A stretch of 64,000 bases of DNA from Bacillota bacterium (lineage in GTDB: Bacteria; Bacillota; Clostridia; Acetivibrionales; DSM-1351): assembly GCA_023443515.1 (NCBI GenBank), contig JAEZUC010000026.1:31598-95597 (forward strand), written 5' to 3'. The notes beneath the pieces were generated by a model. That model had not been told where the DNA came from and ran no database searches. It saw nothing but the letters and a program-made list of their open reading frames with translations. Below are positions 53,747 to 62,801 of the stretch, piece after piece (the stretch's first letter is position 1; every line of letters begins with the position of its first letter). Position numbers and translations under genes: made by a program.

Positions 53747-54706
53747 TTAGGCCTTCTGACTTAAGGCCTTTTCTTTTTTTTCAATATTTGCATTATATCT
53801 TGTATATATATTATTTGCTATCAGTGAGCATATTGTTAGTACTGCACCGCATAACTCAATACCTTTGAAACTGGTGCCCAGGAAAAGGGAAATTATGAAC
53901 GTTGTTACAGGAACCAGATTCATAAAAAGTATTCCGTTAATAGGTGTTATTATTTTATTGCCGTAGTTCCAGAGGAATACTGCCATTACCCCTGCTATAA
54001 GGGCCATATACCCCAGTTGCCAGCTATTTGAAAGTACATCATTCAATGACGGCATTTCAATAAGATTCATAGCAGTTCCTATGACGGTCAGCAAGCATAC
54101 TGTTATAACTCCCAGCGAGCAGCTTAAGGATGTGTATCTTATAGGTGACCATGAGCTAAAGCTTGTCCCACCAATTGTGTAAATAACCCAGCAGATTGTT
54201 CCCATAAATATCAAGATATCTCCTAGCAGGTTGTTTTTCACTGCTAAAAGGTTATTTATGTTACCTTTTGTTATAACCATAATCACACCTGCCAGTGCAA
54301 AAATAATTGTAGCCAGCGTAAAGGGTTTAGGCTTTGCTTTTCCCAAAATAGTATTTACGATAACTGTATTTACGGGCATTAGAGCCATCAAAATAGATGC
54401 TACAACAGCACCGGAAGTCCCAAGTAATTTTTGACCTCCGAAGGTTAAAAAGCTGTATCCGGCAAACCCCATAGAACCAAAAAAATACAACTTCCAAAAT
54501 TTGCCGTCAAAACTGAAGGATTTTTTCCCTTCTAAAACAAATAACAGGATCAGAAATATTAAGCCCGCCACTAAATATCTTATAGCCGTAAAGTGAAACG
54601 GATTTATAGATTTCATGATTACACTTGCAATTGGAAACATTCCTCCCCATGCAACAACTGCAAGAAAACAGAATATCATTCCTTTTATTAAACTGTCTTT
54701 TTTCAT
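53747..54706 (-). CDS. DMT-superfamily permease, EamA family
   Basis: A 319-residue membrane protein with about ten hydrophobic helices and two EamA repeats (about 8-145 and 158-300). The family exports metabolites or amino acids or imports sugars; the substrate cannot be told. ATG follows AAGGAGAAAGCTTAT. It lies 24 bases downstream of the Re-citrate synthase-like gene and is likely co-transcribed with it, so a role in export of a carboxylate or amino acid is possible but unproven. Confidence 0.88.
   Translation of the reverse strand: MKKDSLIKGMIFCFLAVVAWGGMFPIASVIMKSINPFHFTAIRYLVAGLIFLILLFVLEGKKSFSFDGKFWKLYFFGSMGFAGYSFLTFGGQKLLGTSGAVVASILMALMPVNTVIVNTILGKAKPKPFTLATIIFALAGVIMVITKGNINNLLAVKNNLLGDILIFMGTICWVIYTIGGTSFSSWSPIRYTSLSCSLGVITVCLLTVIGTAMNLIEMPSLNDVLSNSWQLGYMALIAGVMAVFLWNYGNKIITPINGILFMNLVPVTTFIISLFLGTSFKGIELCGAVLTICSLIANNIYTRYNANIEKKEKALSQKA
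53749..53782 (+). terminator. Second plus-strand terminator inside the end of the DMT permease gene
   Basis: AGGCCTT (53749-53755) and AAGGCCT (53763-53769) form a 7-bp stem with a 7-base loop, followed by TTTCTTTTTTTTC. It overlaps the last codons of the minus-strand permease gene and would stop plus-strand read-through. Confidence 0.7.
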
Positions 54707-54730
54707 ATAAGCTTTCTCCTTATTTTATTT

Positions 54731-56116
54731 CTACATAGTTAATATAAATATGTCAGGTGCTATTGCCCTTATAGTTTCAATCATTTCCCCGTCACTTATA
54801 GGTGTAACTCTGCCCGATTGATACTGGACATCAACCCAATCTTTAATTTTTTTAACCCTAGGGTCTTTTTTGTCAAGCTTTGAATTTTCATCAAGCATTA
54901 GATTGTTATTAATCCATAATACTATTCCTGCAAGGCCTGATGTCTGTGTTACCGCAACACCTACAGGCCTTTTCAAAAGCTTGCCGGTATTGAATATATT
55001 ATATATTTCCTCGTTCTTTAAAAGTCCGTCCGCATGAATCCCAGCTTGTGTAACATTAAAGTTCCTGCCCACAAAAGGGGTCATCGCAGGTATCGTATAA
55101 TTAAGCTCTTTCTCAAAATATTTTGCTATGTCCGTTATTACAGAGACATCCATACCATCCAGAGTACCCCGCAGCTGCGCGTATTCAATAACCATAGCCT
55201 CCAGGGGTGTATTCCCTGTCCTTTCACCTATACCTAAAAGGGAGCAGTTCACGCTGGAACATCCGTAAAGCCATGCCGCAGTTGCATTACTTACACTTCT
55301 ATAAAAATCATTATGACCGTGCCATTCAAGTAACTCACTGTCGAACCCTGCAAGGGTTCTTAAACTATATATAATTTCAGGTACACTTCTTGGTAATGCA
55401 GTTCCGGGATAACAAACCCCATATCCCATGGTATCGCACAATCTGATTTTTACAGGTGTTCCACTCTCCACCATAAGCTTTTGAAGTTCATTGGCAAACG
55501 GTAATACAAAACCTTCAAAGTCAGAACGTGTTATATCCTCAAAGTGACATCTTGGTTTTATTCCCAGTTCAACAGCTTTCCTTATGATAGCCATATAATC
55601 GTCCATTGCTTGTCGCCTAGTCTTGTTCAACTTTTTAAAGATATGGTAATCGGAGCTACTTACAAGGAAACCTACCTCTTTGAGTCCAAATTCTTTGACA
55701 AGATCCAAGTCCTTACTCAGAGGGCGTATCCAGCCGGTAACCTCCGGAAACTTATACCCCCTCTCCATACATCCAAGTGCAGCCTCTTTATCCTTATCAC
55801 TATAAAGGAAAAATTCAGTCTGTCTTATTATCCCCTTCTCCCCCCCGAGTTGGTGAAGGAAGTCATATAGTTTTAATATTTGGTCAACAGTGTATGGTGC
55901 TCTTGATTGCTGTCCGTCCCTGAACGTTGTATCAGTTATCCAAAAATTCTTTGCAGGTGATATAGGTATATTTTTGTAGTCGAATACACATTTAGGTATC
56001 TCGTCATAATTGAATATATCTTTATAAAGGTTTGGTTCTTCGATATCTTGAAGAGAATACGACTCACACCTTTTTTCAAGAATGCCTGTTTTTTCATTTA
56101 AAACAACCAAAGTCAT
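54731..56116 (-). CDS. Probable Re-type citrate synthase (HMGL/isopropylmalate synthase-like)
   Basis: A 461-residue DRE-TIM barrel Claisen-type enzyme. The metal-binding DTTFRDGQQSRAPYT near residue 62 and EWHGHNDFY near residue 265 mark the family. It has about 60 extra residues in front of the barrel and lacks the LeuA regulatory domain. This pattern agrees with the Re-citrate synthase of Clostridium kluyveri, which makes citrate from oxaloacetate and acetyl-CoA in clostridia without a usual citrate synthase. Homocitrate or isopropylmalate synthase activity is the alternative. The ATG almost touches AGGAGG, so translation may start at the TTG two codons later. Confidence 0.7.
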   Translation of the reverse strand: MTLVVLNEKTGILEKRCESYSLQDIEEPNLYKDIFNYDEIPKCVFDYKNIPISPAKNFWITDTTFRDGQQSRAPYTVDQILKLYDFLHQLGGEKGIIRQTEFFLYSDKDKEAALGCMERGYKFPEVTGWIRPLSKDLDLVKEFGLKEVGFLVSSSDYHIFKKLNKTRRQAMDDYMAIIRKAVELGIKPRCHFEDITRSDFEGFVLPFANELQKLMVESGTPVKIRLCDTMGYGVCYPGTALPRSVPEIIYSLRTLAGFDSELLEWHGHNDFYRSVSNATAAWLYGCSSVNCSLLGIGERTGNTPLEAMVIEYAQLRGTLDGMDVSVITDIAKYFEKELNYTIPAMTPFVGRNFNVTQAGIHADGLLKNEEIYNIFNTGKLLKRPVGVAVTQTSGLAGIVLWINNNLMLDENSKLDKKDPRVKKIKDWVDVQYQSGRVTPISDGEMIETIRAIAPDIFILTM

Positions 56117-56209
56117 TCCTCCTTTTATAATACATTGCCACTTACTTCCTTTTTATCCCTGGAACAATGTGTTGGTTTTTTATAACCCGTGGTCAGGATA
56201 AAGTACTCA

Positions 56210-56288
56210 GTACAACCCATGCTCAAAATTTAAAAGGGAAAAACTTATTAAAACATAAGAGGTAAGCATTTACGAGCATGGGCTGTAC
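56210..56288. repeat. Imperfect 15-base inverted repeat with long loop
   Basis: GTACAACCCATGCTC (56210-56224) and GAGCATGGGCTGTAC (56274-56288) match at 14 of 15 bases around a 49-base loop. The loop holds a small CTTAT/ATAAG hairpin. There is no T run. It lies in the 207-base gap between the AMP-ligase gene and the Re-citrate synthase-like gene, with no coding sequence of its own. Confidence 0.7.
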
Positions 56289-56323
56289 GTCAGAAATACT
56301 TTAAACACAGAGGGATAGTTATA

Positions 56324-57787
56324 TTATCTATTTGAAACCCTTATAACCATGTCTTTAAGTTTTTCTAAATTCACTTTTCCGGACATGCTGTAGGGTATAA
56401 CTGTATTAATTATTTTAAAGTCACTAATGCCGTTTGACTCTAGAATATTCTCGACTTTGATTAAATTACTCTGTAGCTCATGATTGATTGTAACAACGCA
56501 ATGCAATATACCATCGTCTCCAACAAATATGTAAGAATCCTCTATTCCCTTAATTCTCACTAATTCATTTTCAAGCTTGTAGATATTCACATCAGGAGCT
56601 GAACGGCTTGTCAGGAACAAATATCCGTTTTCATCCATCCAACCGTAATCGGGTGTAATTATATATTCTGTGCCTTCAATTTCTACTTTGTTTGATTCGG
56701 CATTCAGATACCCGGTCATATTCTGATAGCTGGAAATAGCTACGTGTCCCTTGATACCTCTAGGGAGAGGAATGTTCCTGTCATCAAGGATTAATATACT
56801 GCTTCCGTCCATTTCCTTGCCTGAGCTGTCCGCAACTGCTATCAAGTCATGGGGGTCAGCAATAACATTGACTCCTGTTTCCGTAGAACCATAGTATTCA
56901 TGTACAATTGCCCCGAATACATTAATTGAGCGCCTTTTCAGTTCTGCCGGAAAGTGCTTTCCTCCTACGATAATGAATTTCAGACTTAAATTGCCCTCAA
57001 CTACTGTTTCTTCAAAGGCTTTTGTCATTTTTTCCAGAATATTCGGTACAATCAGCGAAGCGGTGGCCTTATATTTGACCAGGTCTAACGCCATGCTGAC
57101 CGGATTATTTATGTCTCCCAATACTATGGTGGCTCCAATGTTAAAAAACAGTCTGCTCCAGCCCATCGCCGAGACATGGTAAAACGGTACTGTCACAAGA
57201 AATATATCTATATCTGTGAATCCAAACCTGTCTATCAGATATGGAAACCGCTTTCCATCAAAGGATTTATCCCTATAAACAACCTTGGGAATACCGCTGG
57301 TACCTGAGGTAAATGATATTGACTCAAAAGGCCGGCTAATTCCGCTTGCATCAAATTCCTGCTGTGCCTCGCCGGGTTTTCCTACTAATTTCGTAAAATC
57401 TTTATCTACACATATTGTCAGAAGATTAAGTCCTTTGTTTATCAGTCTTATTTCATCCTCATACTTCTTTGTATATACAATGCCTTCAGCATCTATACTT
57501 TTTATGGAGTCTATTTTTTTTTGAATACTCCCCGTAAAGTCCAATCCCAAAAATGTTACCTTTAGCGTAGAGAATATGGACATAAACACCAGCATTTCAT
57601 ATCTGTTTTCAGATATAAATACCACTCGCTTAAGTTTATGAATATTGTATTTGCTCACAATGTTGCTTACACCATTGTTGGTCAGCGTATATAGTTCGTT
57701 ATAGGTTACGACTTTATTACCCTCAATAATTGCTGCCTTTTCCGGGTATTTATCTGCCATTTCCTTTAGCTTTGATAATGGAATCAT
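56324..57787 (-). CDS. AMP-forming acyl ligase (adenylate-forming enzyme)
   Basis: A 487-residue ANL-superfamily enzyme, somewhat short for the family. Motifs: A3 FTSGTSGIPKVVYR near residue 155, A5 YYGSTETG near 295, A7-A8 TPDYGWMDENGYLFLTSR near 375, and the A10 lysine in SGKVNLEKL near 475, so the catalytic set looks complete. It would activate a carboxylic acid as acyl-AMP and pass it to CoA or another acceptor. No carrier protein is near. The gene follows the PLP decarboxylase-like gene by 20 bases and is probably in one operon with it. The substrate is unknown. Confidence 0.85.
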   Translation of the reverse strand: MIPLSKLKEMADKYPEKAAIIEGNKVVTYNELYTLTNNGVSNIVSKYNIHKLKRVVFISENRYEMLVFMSIFSTLKVTFLGLDFTGSIQKKIDSIKSIDAEGIVYTKKYEDEIRLINKGLNLLTICVDKDFTKLVGKPGEAQQEFDASGISRPFESISFTSGTSGIPKVVYRDKSFDGKRFPYLIDRFGFTDIDIFLVTVPFYHVSAMGWSRLFFNIGATIVLGDINNPVSMALDLVKYKATASLIVPNILEKMTKAFEETVVEGNLSLKFIIVGGKHFPAELKRRSINVFGAIVHEYYGSTETGVNVIADPHDLIAVADSSGKEMDGSSILILDDRNIPLPRGIKGHVAISSYQNMTGYLNAESNKVEIEGTEYIITPDYGWMDENGYLFLTSRSAPDVNIYKLENELVRIKGIEDSYIFVGDDGILHCVVTINHELQSNLIKVENILESNGISDFKIINTVIPYSMSGKVNLEKLKDMVIRVSNR

Positions 57788-57807
57788 TGTTTAACCTCCT
57801 TCATAAA

Positions 57808-59277
57808 TTATTTAACTACGATTAAATCCACTCCGTTTTCCTTAAGAATCTTTAATTTGTCCGCTTCTTTGCGGTTTATTATGTCTCCCTTAAAAAGCAA
57901 AGGCACTCCCGGAGGATAAGGGATAACAAAGCATTCGCTAATTGCACCTACCTCGGCCCTATAATCAATCTCTTTCCCCGCCAGCATACTATCCCTATGG
58001 AGATTTTCCCTTTTATCCCGGGTCTCCTGTTGAAATTCTGCCATTGCGTTCAGAAGTGTTATAATATCCTGTTTTTTAATTCCTATATGAATGTTTATAA
58101 GGATGGACTTGTTGCAGTACCTGTTGATATAAATACCAAATTTATCAAAAACATATTTTATAAATTCTTTTGGCCTTATCTTTAGTTTAGAAAGGTTTAC
58201 AGAGATTTTCAGGGGATCTACAAATACATTGTCTTCATCGCCCTTGCCGATAAAATCTTTATTATTGATAGTATACAAGGATAATCTTTTATTCTCTTTT
58301 ACCTGATCACAAAAGAACTTCGAAATCAGGAGAGAGTCCTCTATCATACGGCTACCTTCTTTAACAGCCTGAACCCTTGCCAGCTCCAGTGAAGCAATAA
58401 TTGGGTAGCTTGGGGAGGTGGTATGTACGGAGAATTTGTTCTCCAGTATTTTCCTGGTAAACTCCTTATCTGCAAAGGCATGTATATATGATCCTTGGCG
58501 AAGGGCACTTAACGATTTATGGGCTGACTGAGTGGATACAATACATATTTTCTTATCCGGCATTTCTGCCTGTAAATCTGCTGCTATTTGCATAGCGGTG
58601 TATTTTTTATACCGTTCGTGAAAATATCCGTATGCAAACCATGCCTCATCTATTAAAAAGCTAACATCATCGTTGGCTTTTAAACACTCTCTGATTAATG
58701 GCTTTAAGTCATAGTAAACACCTTCATACGAATATCCGTTTAAAATAACAAGTTTGTATGGCCTGCCTTCTTTGATTGCCTGCTTGTATTGAGAAACAAT
58801 CTTCCGGAAGTTAATATAGCATCGCCCTGATGCTTTACAAAAATGCTTATTCTCAGTATATGTAAGATCACACTTCCTATCCCTGACACCAAAATGGATT
58901 GAGATATGACAGGACCTGTCAGCTAAAACCCTTGCCCCATAATCAGCCATAGTATTTACCACTATCCTGTTAGCGGTAGTTGTTCCCATTGTTATATAAA
59001 AGCTCTTTTTTGCTCCAAAAGCCTTTGCGGTCAAATCCTCCGACTGCTTAACACATCTGGACGGGAGTACCGGTGTATCAAAATTATCTCCTGTTATGGT
59101 CATTTCAGACCTATAGTAATCGTCACCAAACAAGTCTTTATATTTGTCATATACAGTGGAGGAGGATATCGACTTCTTCCCCGATATAGGAAGTGCGTGG
59201 AAAGATGTTATATCTCTATTTATAAGTTGCCTTAATTTATCTGCAACAGGGGTCAAGAGCAAATCACAGTTTTCCAT
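57808..59277 (-). CDS. Divergent Orn/Lys/Arg decarboxylase-like PLP enzyme
   Basis: A 489-residue fold-type I PLP protein of the Orn/Lys/Arg decarboxylase group. The PLP lysine is K254 in QSAHKSLSALRQGSY, D210 in FLIDEAWFAYG is the likely pyridine-binding aspartate, and IPYPPGVPLLFKGD lies near the end. The usual EAHGAH is EAWFAYG here, which may mean a changed substrate. It is related to the YaaO-like protein at 4594-6036 but clearly different. It lies 55 bases after gap without a visible terminator and 20 bases before an AMP-ligase gene; the pairing suggests a small-molecule pathway that makes and acylates an amine. Confidence 0.8.
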   Translation of the reverse strand: MENCDLLLTPVADKLRQLINRDITSFHALPISGKKSISSSTVYDKYKDLFGDDYYRSEMTITGDNFDTPVLPSRCVKQSEDLTAKAFGAKKSFYITMGTTTANRIVVNTMADYGARVLADRSCHISIHFGVRDRKCDLTYTENKHFCKASGRCYINFRKIVSQYKQAIKEGRPYKLVILNGYSYEGVYYDLKPLIRECLKANDDVSFLIDEAWFAYGYFHERYKKYTAMQIAADLQAEMPDKKICIVSTQSAHKSLSALRQGSYIHAFADKEFTRKILENKFSVHTTSPSYPIIASLELARVQAVKEGSRMIEDSLLISKFFCDQVKENKRLSLYTINNKDFIGKGDEDNVFVDPLKISVNLSKLKIRPKEFIKYVFDKFGIYINRYCNKSILINIHIGIKKQDIITLLNAMAEFQQETRDKRENLHRDSMLAGKEIDYRAEVGAISECFVIPYPPGVPLLFKGDIINRKEADKLKILKENGVDLIVVK

Positions 59278-59332
59278 TACATTAGGCCTCCTTCATAGCC
59301 AACATAGCAATCACGCATCGAATACGGGCAAT

Positions 59333-60352
59333 TTAAACCAAGCCCTGTTTCGCTACAAAAGCTGCCAGATCGGCATACCTGTTTGAATAACCCCACTCAT
59401 TGTCATACCAGGCAACAACCTTGACCATATTATCATTAATAACAATTGTGGACAGAGCATCTACTACAGATGATTCAGGCTGACCTTTAAAGTCTATGGA
59501 TACCAAAGGTTCTTCTGTGTATCCCAGAATACCCTTCATACTTCCTTCCGCAGCTTCACGCAGGGCAGCATTTACATCATCCTTAACTACAAGCATCTCT
59601 GTTTCAATAACAAAGTCAACAACTGAGACAGCAAATGTAGGTACTCTCAAAGCAAATCCGCTCATCTTTCCCGCAAGTTCAGGCAACACCTTTTCAACTG
59701 CCTTTGTAGCCCCTGTTTTTGTAGGAATTATTGATACATTTGCAGCCCTTGCTCTTCTTAAATCCTTATGGGGTAAGTCAAGAATTCTCTGATCATTGGT
59801 ATATGCATGAACCGTTGTCATCAATCCTTTGACTATTCCAAAGTTATCATTTAATACCTTTGCCAAAGGTGATAAGCAGTTGGTAGTACACGATGCGTTG
59901 GAAATTATGTTATGCTTTGCTGCATCATACTTATCCTGGTTAACTCCCATTACTACTGTTATATCATCATCAGGTGCAGGTGCGGATATTATTACTTTTT
60001 TCGCATTACCTTTTGTTATATGTAACTGGGCTTTTTCTCTCTTGCTGAATAAGCCTGTTGACTCCAACACAATATCAACGCCCATATCTCCCCAATTGAT
60101 ATTTGCCGGATCCTTTTCCGATATAATCCTGACCTGCTTCCCGTTCACTGTTAAAGTATTTCCATTAACTTCAACCTTCCCATCGTATCTTCCAAATACA
60201 GAATCATATTTTAACAAATGTGCCAATGTCTCCGGATCTGTCAAATCATTAATTGCAACAACCTCCAGATCTTCTGAATACTTTTCCAATAAAACTTTAA
60301 ACGAATTTCTTCCTATTCTGCCAAACCCGTTTATTCCAATTTTTACAGCCAT
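59333..60352 (-). CDS. gap: Glyceraldehyde-3-phosphate dehydrogenase
   Basis: A 339-residue NAD-dependent glycolytic GAPDH. It has the N-terminal KIGINGFGRIGRN nucleotide loop, the active-site cysteine in SNASCTTNCLSPLAKVL near residue 155, and the C-terminal WYDNEWGYSNRYADL. The frame is open six codons further, but AGGAGGTTTTGTG precedes the ATG at 60352. Unlike many firmicutes, no pgk or tpi follows; the next gene is the divergent PLP decarboxylase. Confidence 0.96.
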   Translation of the reverse strand: MAVKIGINGFGRIGRNSFKVLLEKYSEDLEVVAINDLTDPETLAHLLKYDSVFGRYDGKVEVNGNTLTVNGKQVRIISEKDPANINWGDMGVDIVLESTGLFSKREKAQLHITKGNAKKVIISAPAPDDDITVVMGVNQDKYDAAKHNIISNASCTTNCLSPLAKVLNDNFGIVKGLMTTVHAYTNDQRILDLPHKDLRRARAANVSIIPTKTGATKAVEKVLPELAGKMSGFALRVPTFAVSVVDFVIETEMLVVKDDVNAALREAAEGSMKGILGYTEEPLVSIDFKGQPESSVVDALSTIVINDNMVKVVAWYDNEWGYSNRYADLAAFVAKQGLV

Positions 60353-60502
60353 CACAAAACCTCCTAACAAATTAATTTCTGTGTGTGAAATACTATTTAT
60401 TTCTACTTCATGATTAATATTAGACCGATTTTTTGCAAAAAATAATTAACAAAAGTAAACATTTTGGTAACTATTATCAACTTTTGTATTTTAATGCACT
60501 AT

Positions 60503-60531
60503 TTGTACATTATATCCATGTATGATATAAT
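60503..60531 (+). promoter_or_regulatory. Promoter of the GNAT acetyltransferase gene
   Basis: -35 TTGTAC (60503-60508) and an extended -10 TGATATAAT (TATAAT at 60526-60531) are 17 bases apart. The predicted leader is about 30 bases. Confidence 0.7.
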
Positions 60532-60567
60532 AAATTTAGTTTTTTCAAGAGTGAGGGGGCAGTATTC

Positions 60568-61032
60568 TTGAATTTGGAATTTTATCAGATCAAATTGAAT
60601 GATATCGGAATTATTAAACCTCTATGGGAAAAATTAAATCGGATTCATCAGTCCAAATCATACAGCTTTGCAACATGGTTCGAAGAACATACCTTTGAAG
60701 AAAGACTGGAGCTACTGTATGAAAAGGCGTATCGAGGCCAGTTAAGAATAGAGATTGTTAAAGATTCTGACCTTGATGTTGATGTAGGTTTTTGTATCTC
60801 TTCAATTTTTGACGGTAATAGAGGTGAAATTGATTCTTTATTTGTGGAATCACTGTATAGAGGTCACGGGCTCGGTGACAAGCTACTAACGAGTGCCTTG
60901 AAATGGATAGAAAGTAATAATATCAGTGATATAGAAATAATGGCATACTATGGAAACGACGTAGTATTGCCCTTCTACGCAAAGTACGGCTTTGAACCAA
61001 AAAAATACATACTATATAAGAAAACTAATTGA
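60568..61032 (+). CDS. GNAT-family N-acetyltransferase
   Basis: A 154-residue acetyltransferase. The acetyl-CoA loop is seen as SLYRGHGLGDKLL near residues 93-105, and IMAYYGNDVVLPFYAKYGFEPKK near the end is the usual motif B region. The substrate is unknown. The start is TTG preceded by GAGGGGG. It is divergent from gap and converges with the leu operon, with a terminator between. Confidence 0.85.
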   Translation: MNLEFYQIKLNDIGIIKPLWEKLNRIHQSKSYSFATWFEEHTFEERLELLYEKAYRGQLRIEIVKDSDLDVDVGFCISSIFDGNRGEIDSLFVESLYRGHGLGDKLLTSALKWIESNNISDIEIMAYYGNDVVLPFYAKYGFEPKKYILYKKTN

Positions 61033-61061
61033 CCTGCGGGTATAAAAGCCTGTAAAACTAC

Positions 61062-61110
61062 AAAAAGAAGCTGTTGTAAACTATATTTTTATAGTCTTCA
61101 ACAGCTTTAG
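61062..61110 (-). terminator. Terminator of the leu operon
   Basis: Arms AAGCTGTTG (61068-61076) and CAACAGCTT (61099-61107), with an inner ACTATA/TATAGT stem and a short T loop. On the minus strand it is followed by CTTTTTG. It may also help end the plus-strand acetyltransferase transcript. Confidence 0.8.
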
Positions 61111-61132
61111 GAATTAGTATATATGTGTTAAA

Positions 61133-62203
61133 CTACATTTGCTCCCTAATGAGCCTTCCCATCTCTTTTGTACCAACAACCTCAGTACCCGGAGATGAAA
61201 TGTCTGCAGTTCTGTAACCCGTGTTTAGCACTTTCTCAACGGCTTTTTCAATGGCATCTGCTTCCTCGGTCAGGTCCAGGGAATACCTTAACATCATAGC
61301 CACTGAAAGTATAGTTGCAATAGGATTTGCTTTATCCTGTCCTGCTATATCAGGAGCAGACCCGTGTATAGGCTCATAAAGCCCCAGTTTCGTTGAACCA
61401 ACACTGGCAGATGGCAGCATTCCTATGGAACCTGTTATCATGGAAGCTTCGTCTGATAAGATATCTCCAAATATATTACTTGTAAGTATAACATCAAATT
61501 GAGCAGGGTTTCTTACCAGCTGCATGGCAGCATTATCAACATACATATGGCTTAAGGCAACCTCCGGATATTCCTTTGCCACCTCTTCAACCACCTGTCT
61601 CCACAGTCTTGAGCTTTCAAGAACATTGGCCTTATCCACGGACATAAGCCTTTTGCCTCTCTTCATCGCTGTTTCAAAGCCAACTTTTGCTATTCTCTTT
61701 ATTTCAGATACATTATACATTTCGGTATCAAATGCAGCCTCTCCGCCGTCTGTATCAAGTCTGCCTCTTTTGCCGAAATATATCCCTCCTGTCAATTCAC
61801 GAATAACCATAATGTCAATACCATTACTTATTATTTCTGATTTCAGAGGTGATGCATCCTTTAAAGCGTTATATATGACTGCAGGTCTAAGATTTGCATA
61901 TAACCCCAGAGCCGCTCTTATTCCAAGCAATCCTGCTTCAGGCCTCTTGTTTCCGGGCAAAGTATCCCATTTAGGGCCTCCTACCGCCCCAAGGAGAACC
62001 GCATCACTACTTTTGCATTTATCTACCGTAGCTTGAGGCAGAGGCTCCCCATGCCTGTCTATAGCTATCCCGCCTAAATCGGCTTCTGTAAATAAAAAGC
62101 TATGACCAAATTTTTCACCAATCAGTTCTAAAACCTTTAAAGCTTCGGCTACTATATCCGGGCCTATTCCGTCACCGGGAAGCACTGTTATTTTATAATT
62201 CAT
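61133..62203 (-). CDS. leuB: 3-isopropylmalate dehydrogenase
   Basis: This 356-residue enzyme catalyses the third committed step of leucine synthesis, oxidative decarboxylation of 3-isopropylmalate with NAD. Signature regions: VLPGDGIGPDIV, GPKWDT, ELTGGIYFG, and NIFGDILSDEASMITGSIG near residue 245. GSAPDIAGQDKANPIA lies near residue 280. ATG follows GGAGATGAAAAT. It follows leuD by 27 bases in leuC-leuD-leuB. Confidence 0.96.
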   Translation of the reverse strand: MNYKITVLPGDGIGPDIVAEALKVLELIGEKFGHSFLFTEADLGGIAIDRHGEPLPQATVDKCKSSDAVLLGAVGGPKWDTLPGNKRPEAGLLGIRAALGLYANLRPAVIYNALKDASPLKSEIISNGIDIMVIRELTGGIYFGKRGRLDTDGGEAAFDTEMYNVSEIKRIAKVGFETAMKRGKRLMSVDKANVLESSRLWRQVVEEVAKEYPEVALSHMYVDNAAMQLVRNPAQFDVILTSNIFGDILSDEASMITGSIGMLPSASVGSTKLGLYEPIHGSAPDIAGQDKANPIATILSVAMMLRYSLDLTEEADAIEKAVEKVLNTGYRTADISSPGTEVVGTKEMGRLIREQM

Positions 62204-62230
62204 ATTTTCATCTCCATTTCAGCAGTACTA

Positions 62231-62719
62231 TTAAAGTGAGTTTTTAATATACTGTATAAGTCCGTCGGAAGAAATAATCTCCTGCATAAATTCAGGAAAC
62301 GGCTGGCCCTGATAGGTCTTGCCTGTTGTAAGGTTTTTAATCAATCCTTTGTCAAAGTCTATTTCCACCTGATCGTTATCCTTGATATCTTGTGCGGCTT
62401 CCGGGCACTCTATAATCGGAAGACCGATATTAATTGAATTTCTGTAGAATATTCTTGCAAAGGTTTCTGCTATGACACAGGATATCCCTGATGCTTTAAT
62501 GGAAATGGGTGCATGCTCCCTTGAGGAACCGCAGCCAAAATTCTTTCCTGCCACCATTACATCTCCCTTTTGGACTCTCTGGGGAAATGTATCATCCAAA
62601 TCCTCCATACAATGGCTGGCAAGTTCAGCAGGATCTGATGTATTCAAATACCTGGCAGGTATTATAACGTCTGTATCTACATTGTTCCCGTACTTTATAA
62701 CCTTACCCTTAACATTCAT
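62231..62719 (-). CDS. leuD: 3-isopropylmalate dehydratase, small subunit
   Basis: A 162-residue swivel domain that works with LeuC to isomerise 2- and 3-isopropylmalate. Motifs: GNNVDTDVIIPARYL near the N-terminus and GKNFGCGSSREHAP near residue 52. This is the short archaeal/clostridial type. The frame is open 13 codons further, but AAAAGGAGATAGAT precedes the ATG at 62719. The gap to leuC is 82 bases. Confidence 0.95.
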   Translation of the reverse strand: MNVKGKVIKYGNNVDTDVIIPARYLNTSDPAELASHCMEDLDDTFPQRVQKGDVMVAGKNFGCGSSREHAPISIKASGISCVIAETFARIFYRNSINIGLPIIECPEAAQDIKDNDQVEIDFDKGLIKNLTTGKTYQGQPFPEFMQEIISSDGLIQYIKNSL

Positions 62720-62801
62720 ATCTATCTCCTTTTCCGGCACCGGATAATGTATCGTCACCTATTATCCGCACCTGTTTGTTGTTATGTCAATCTGTTATGT
62801 T

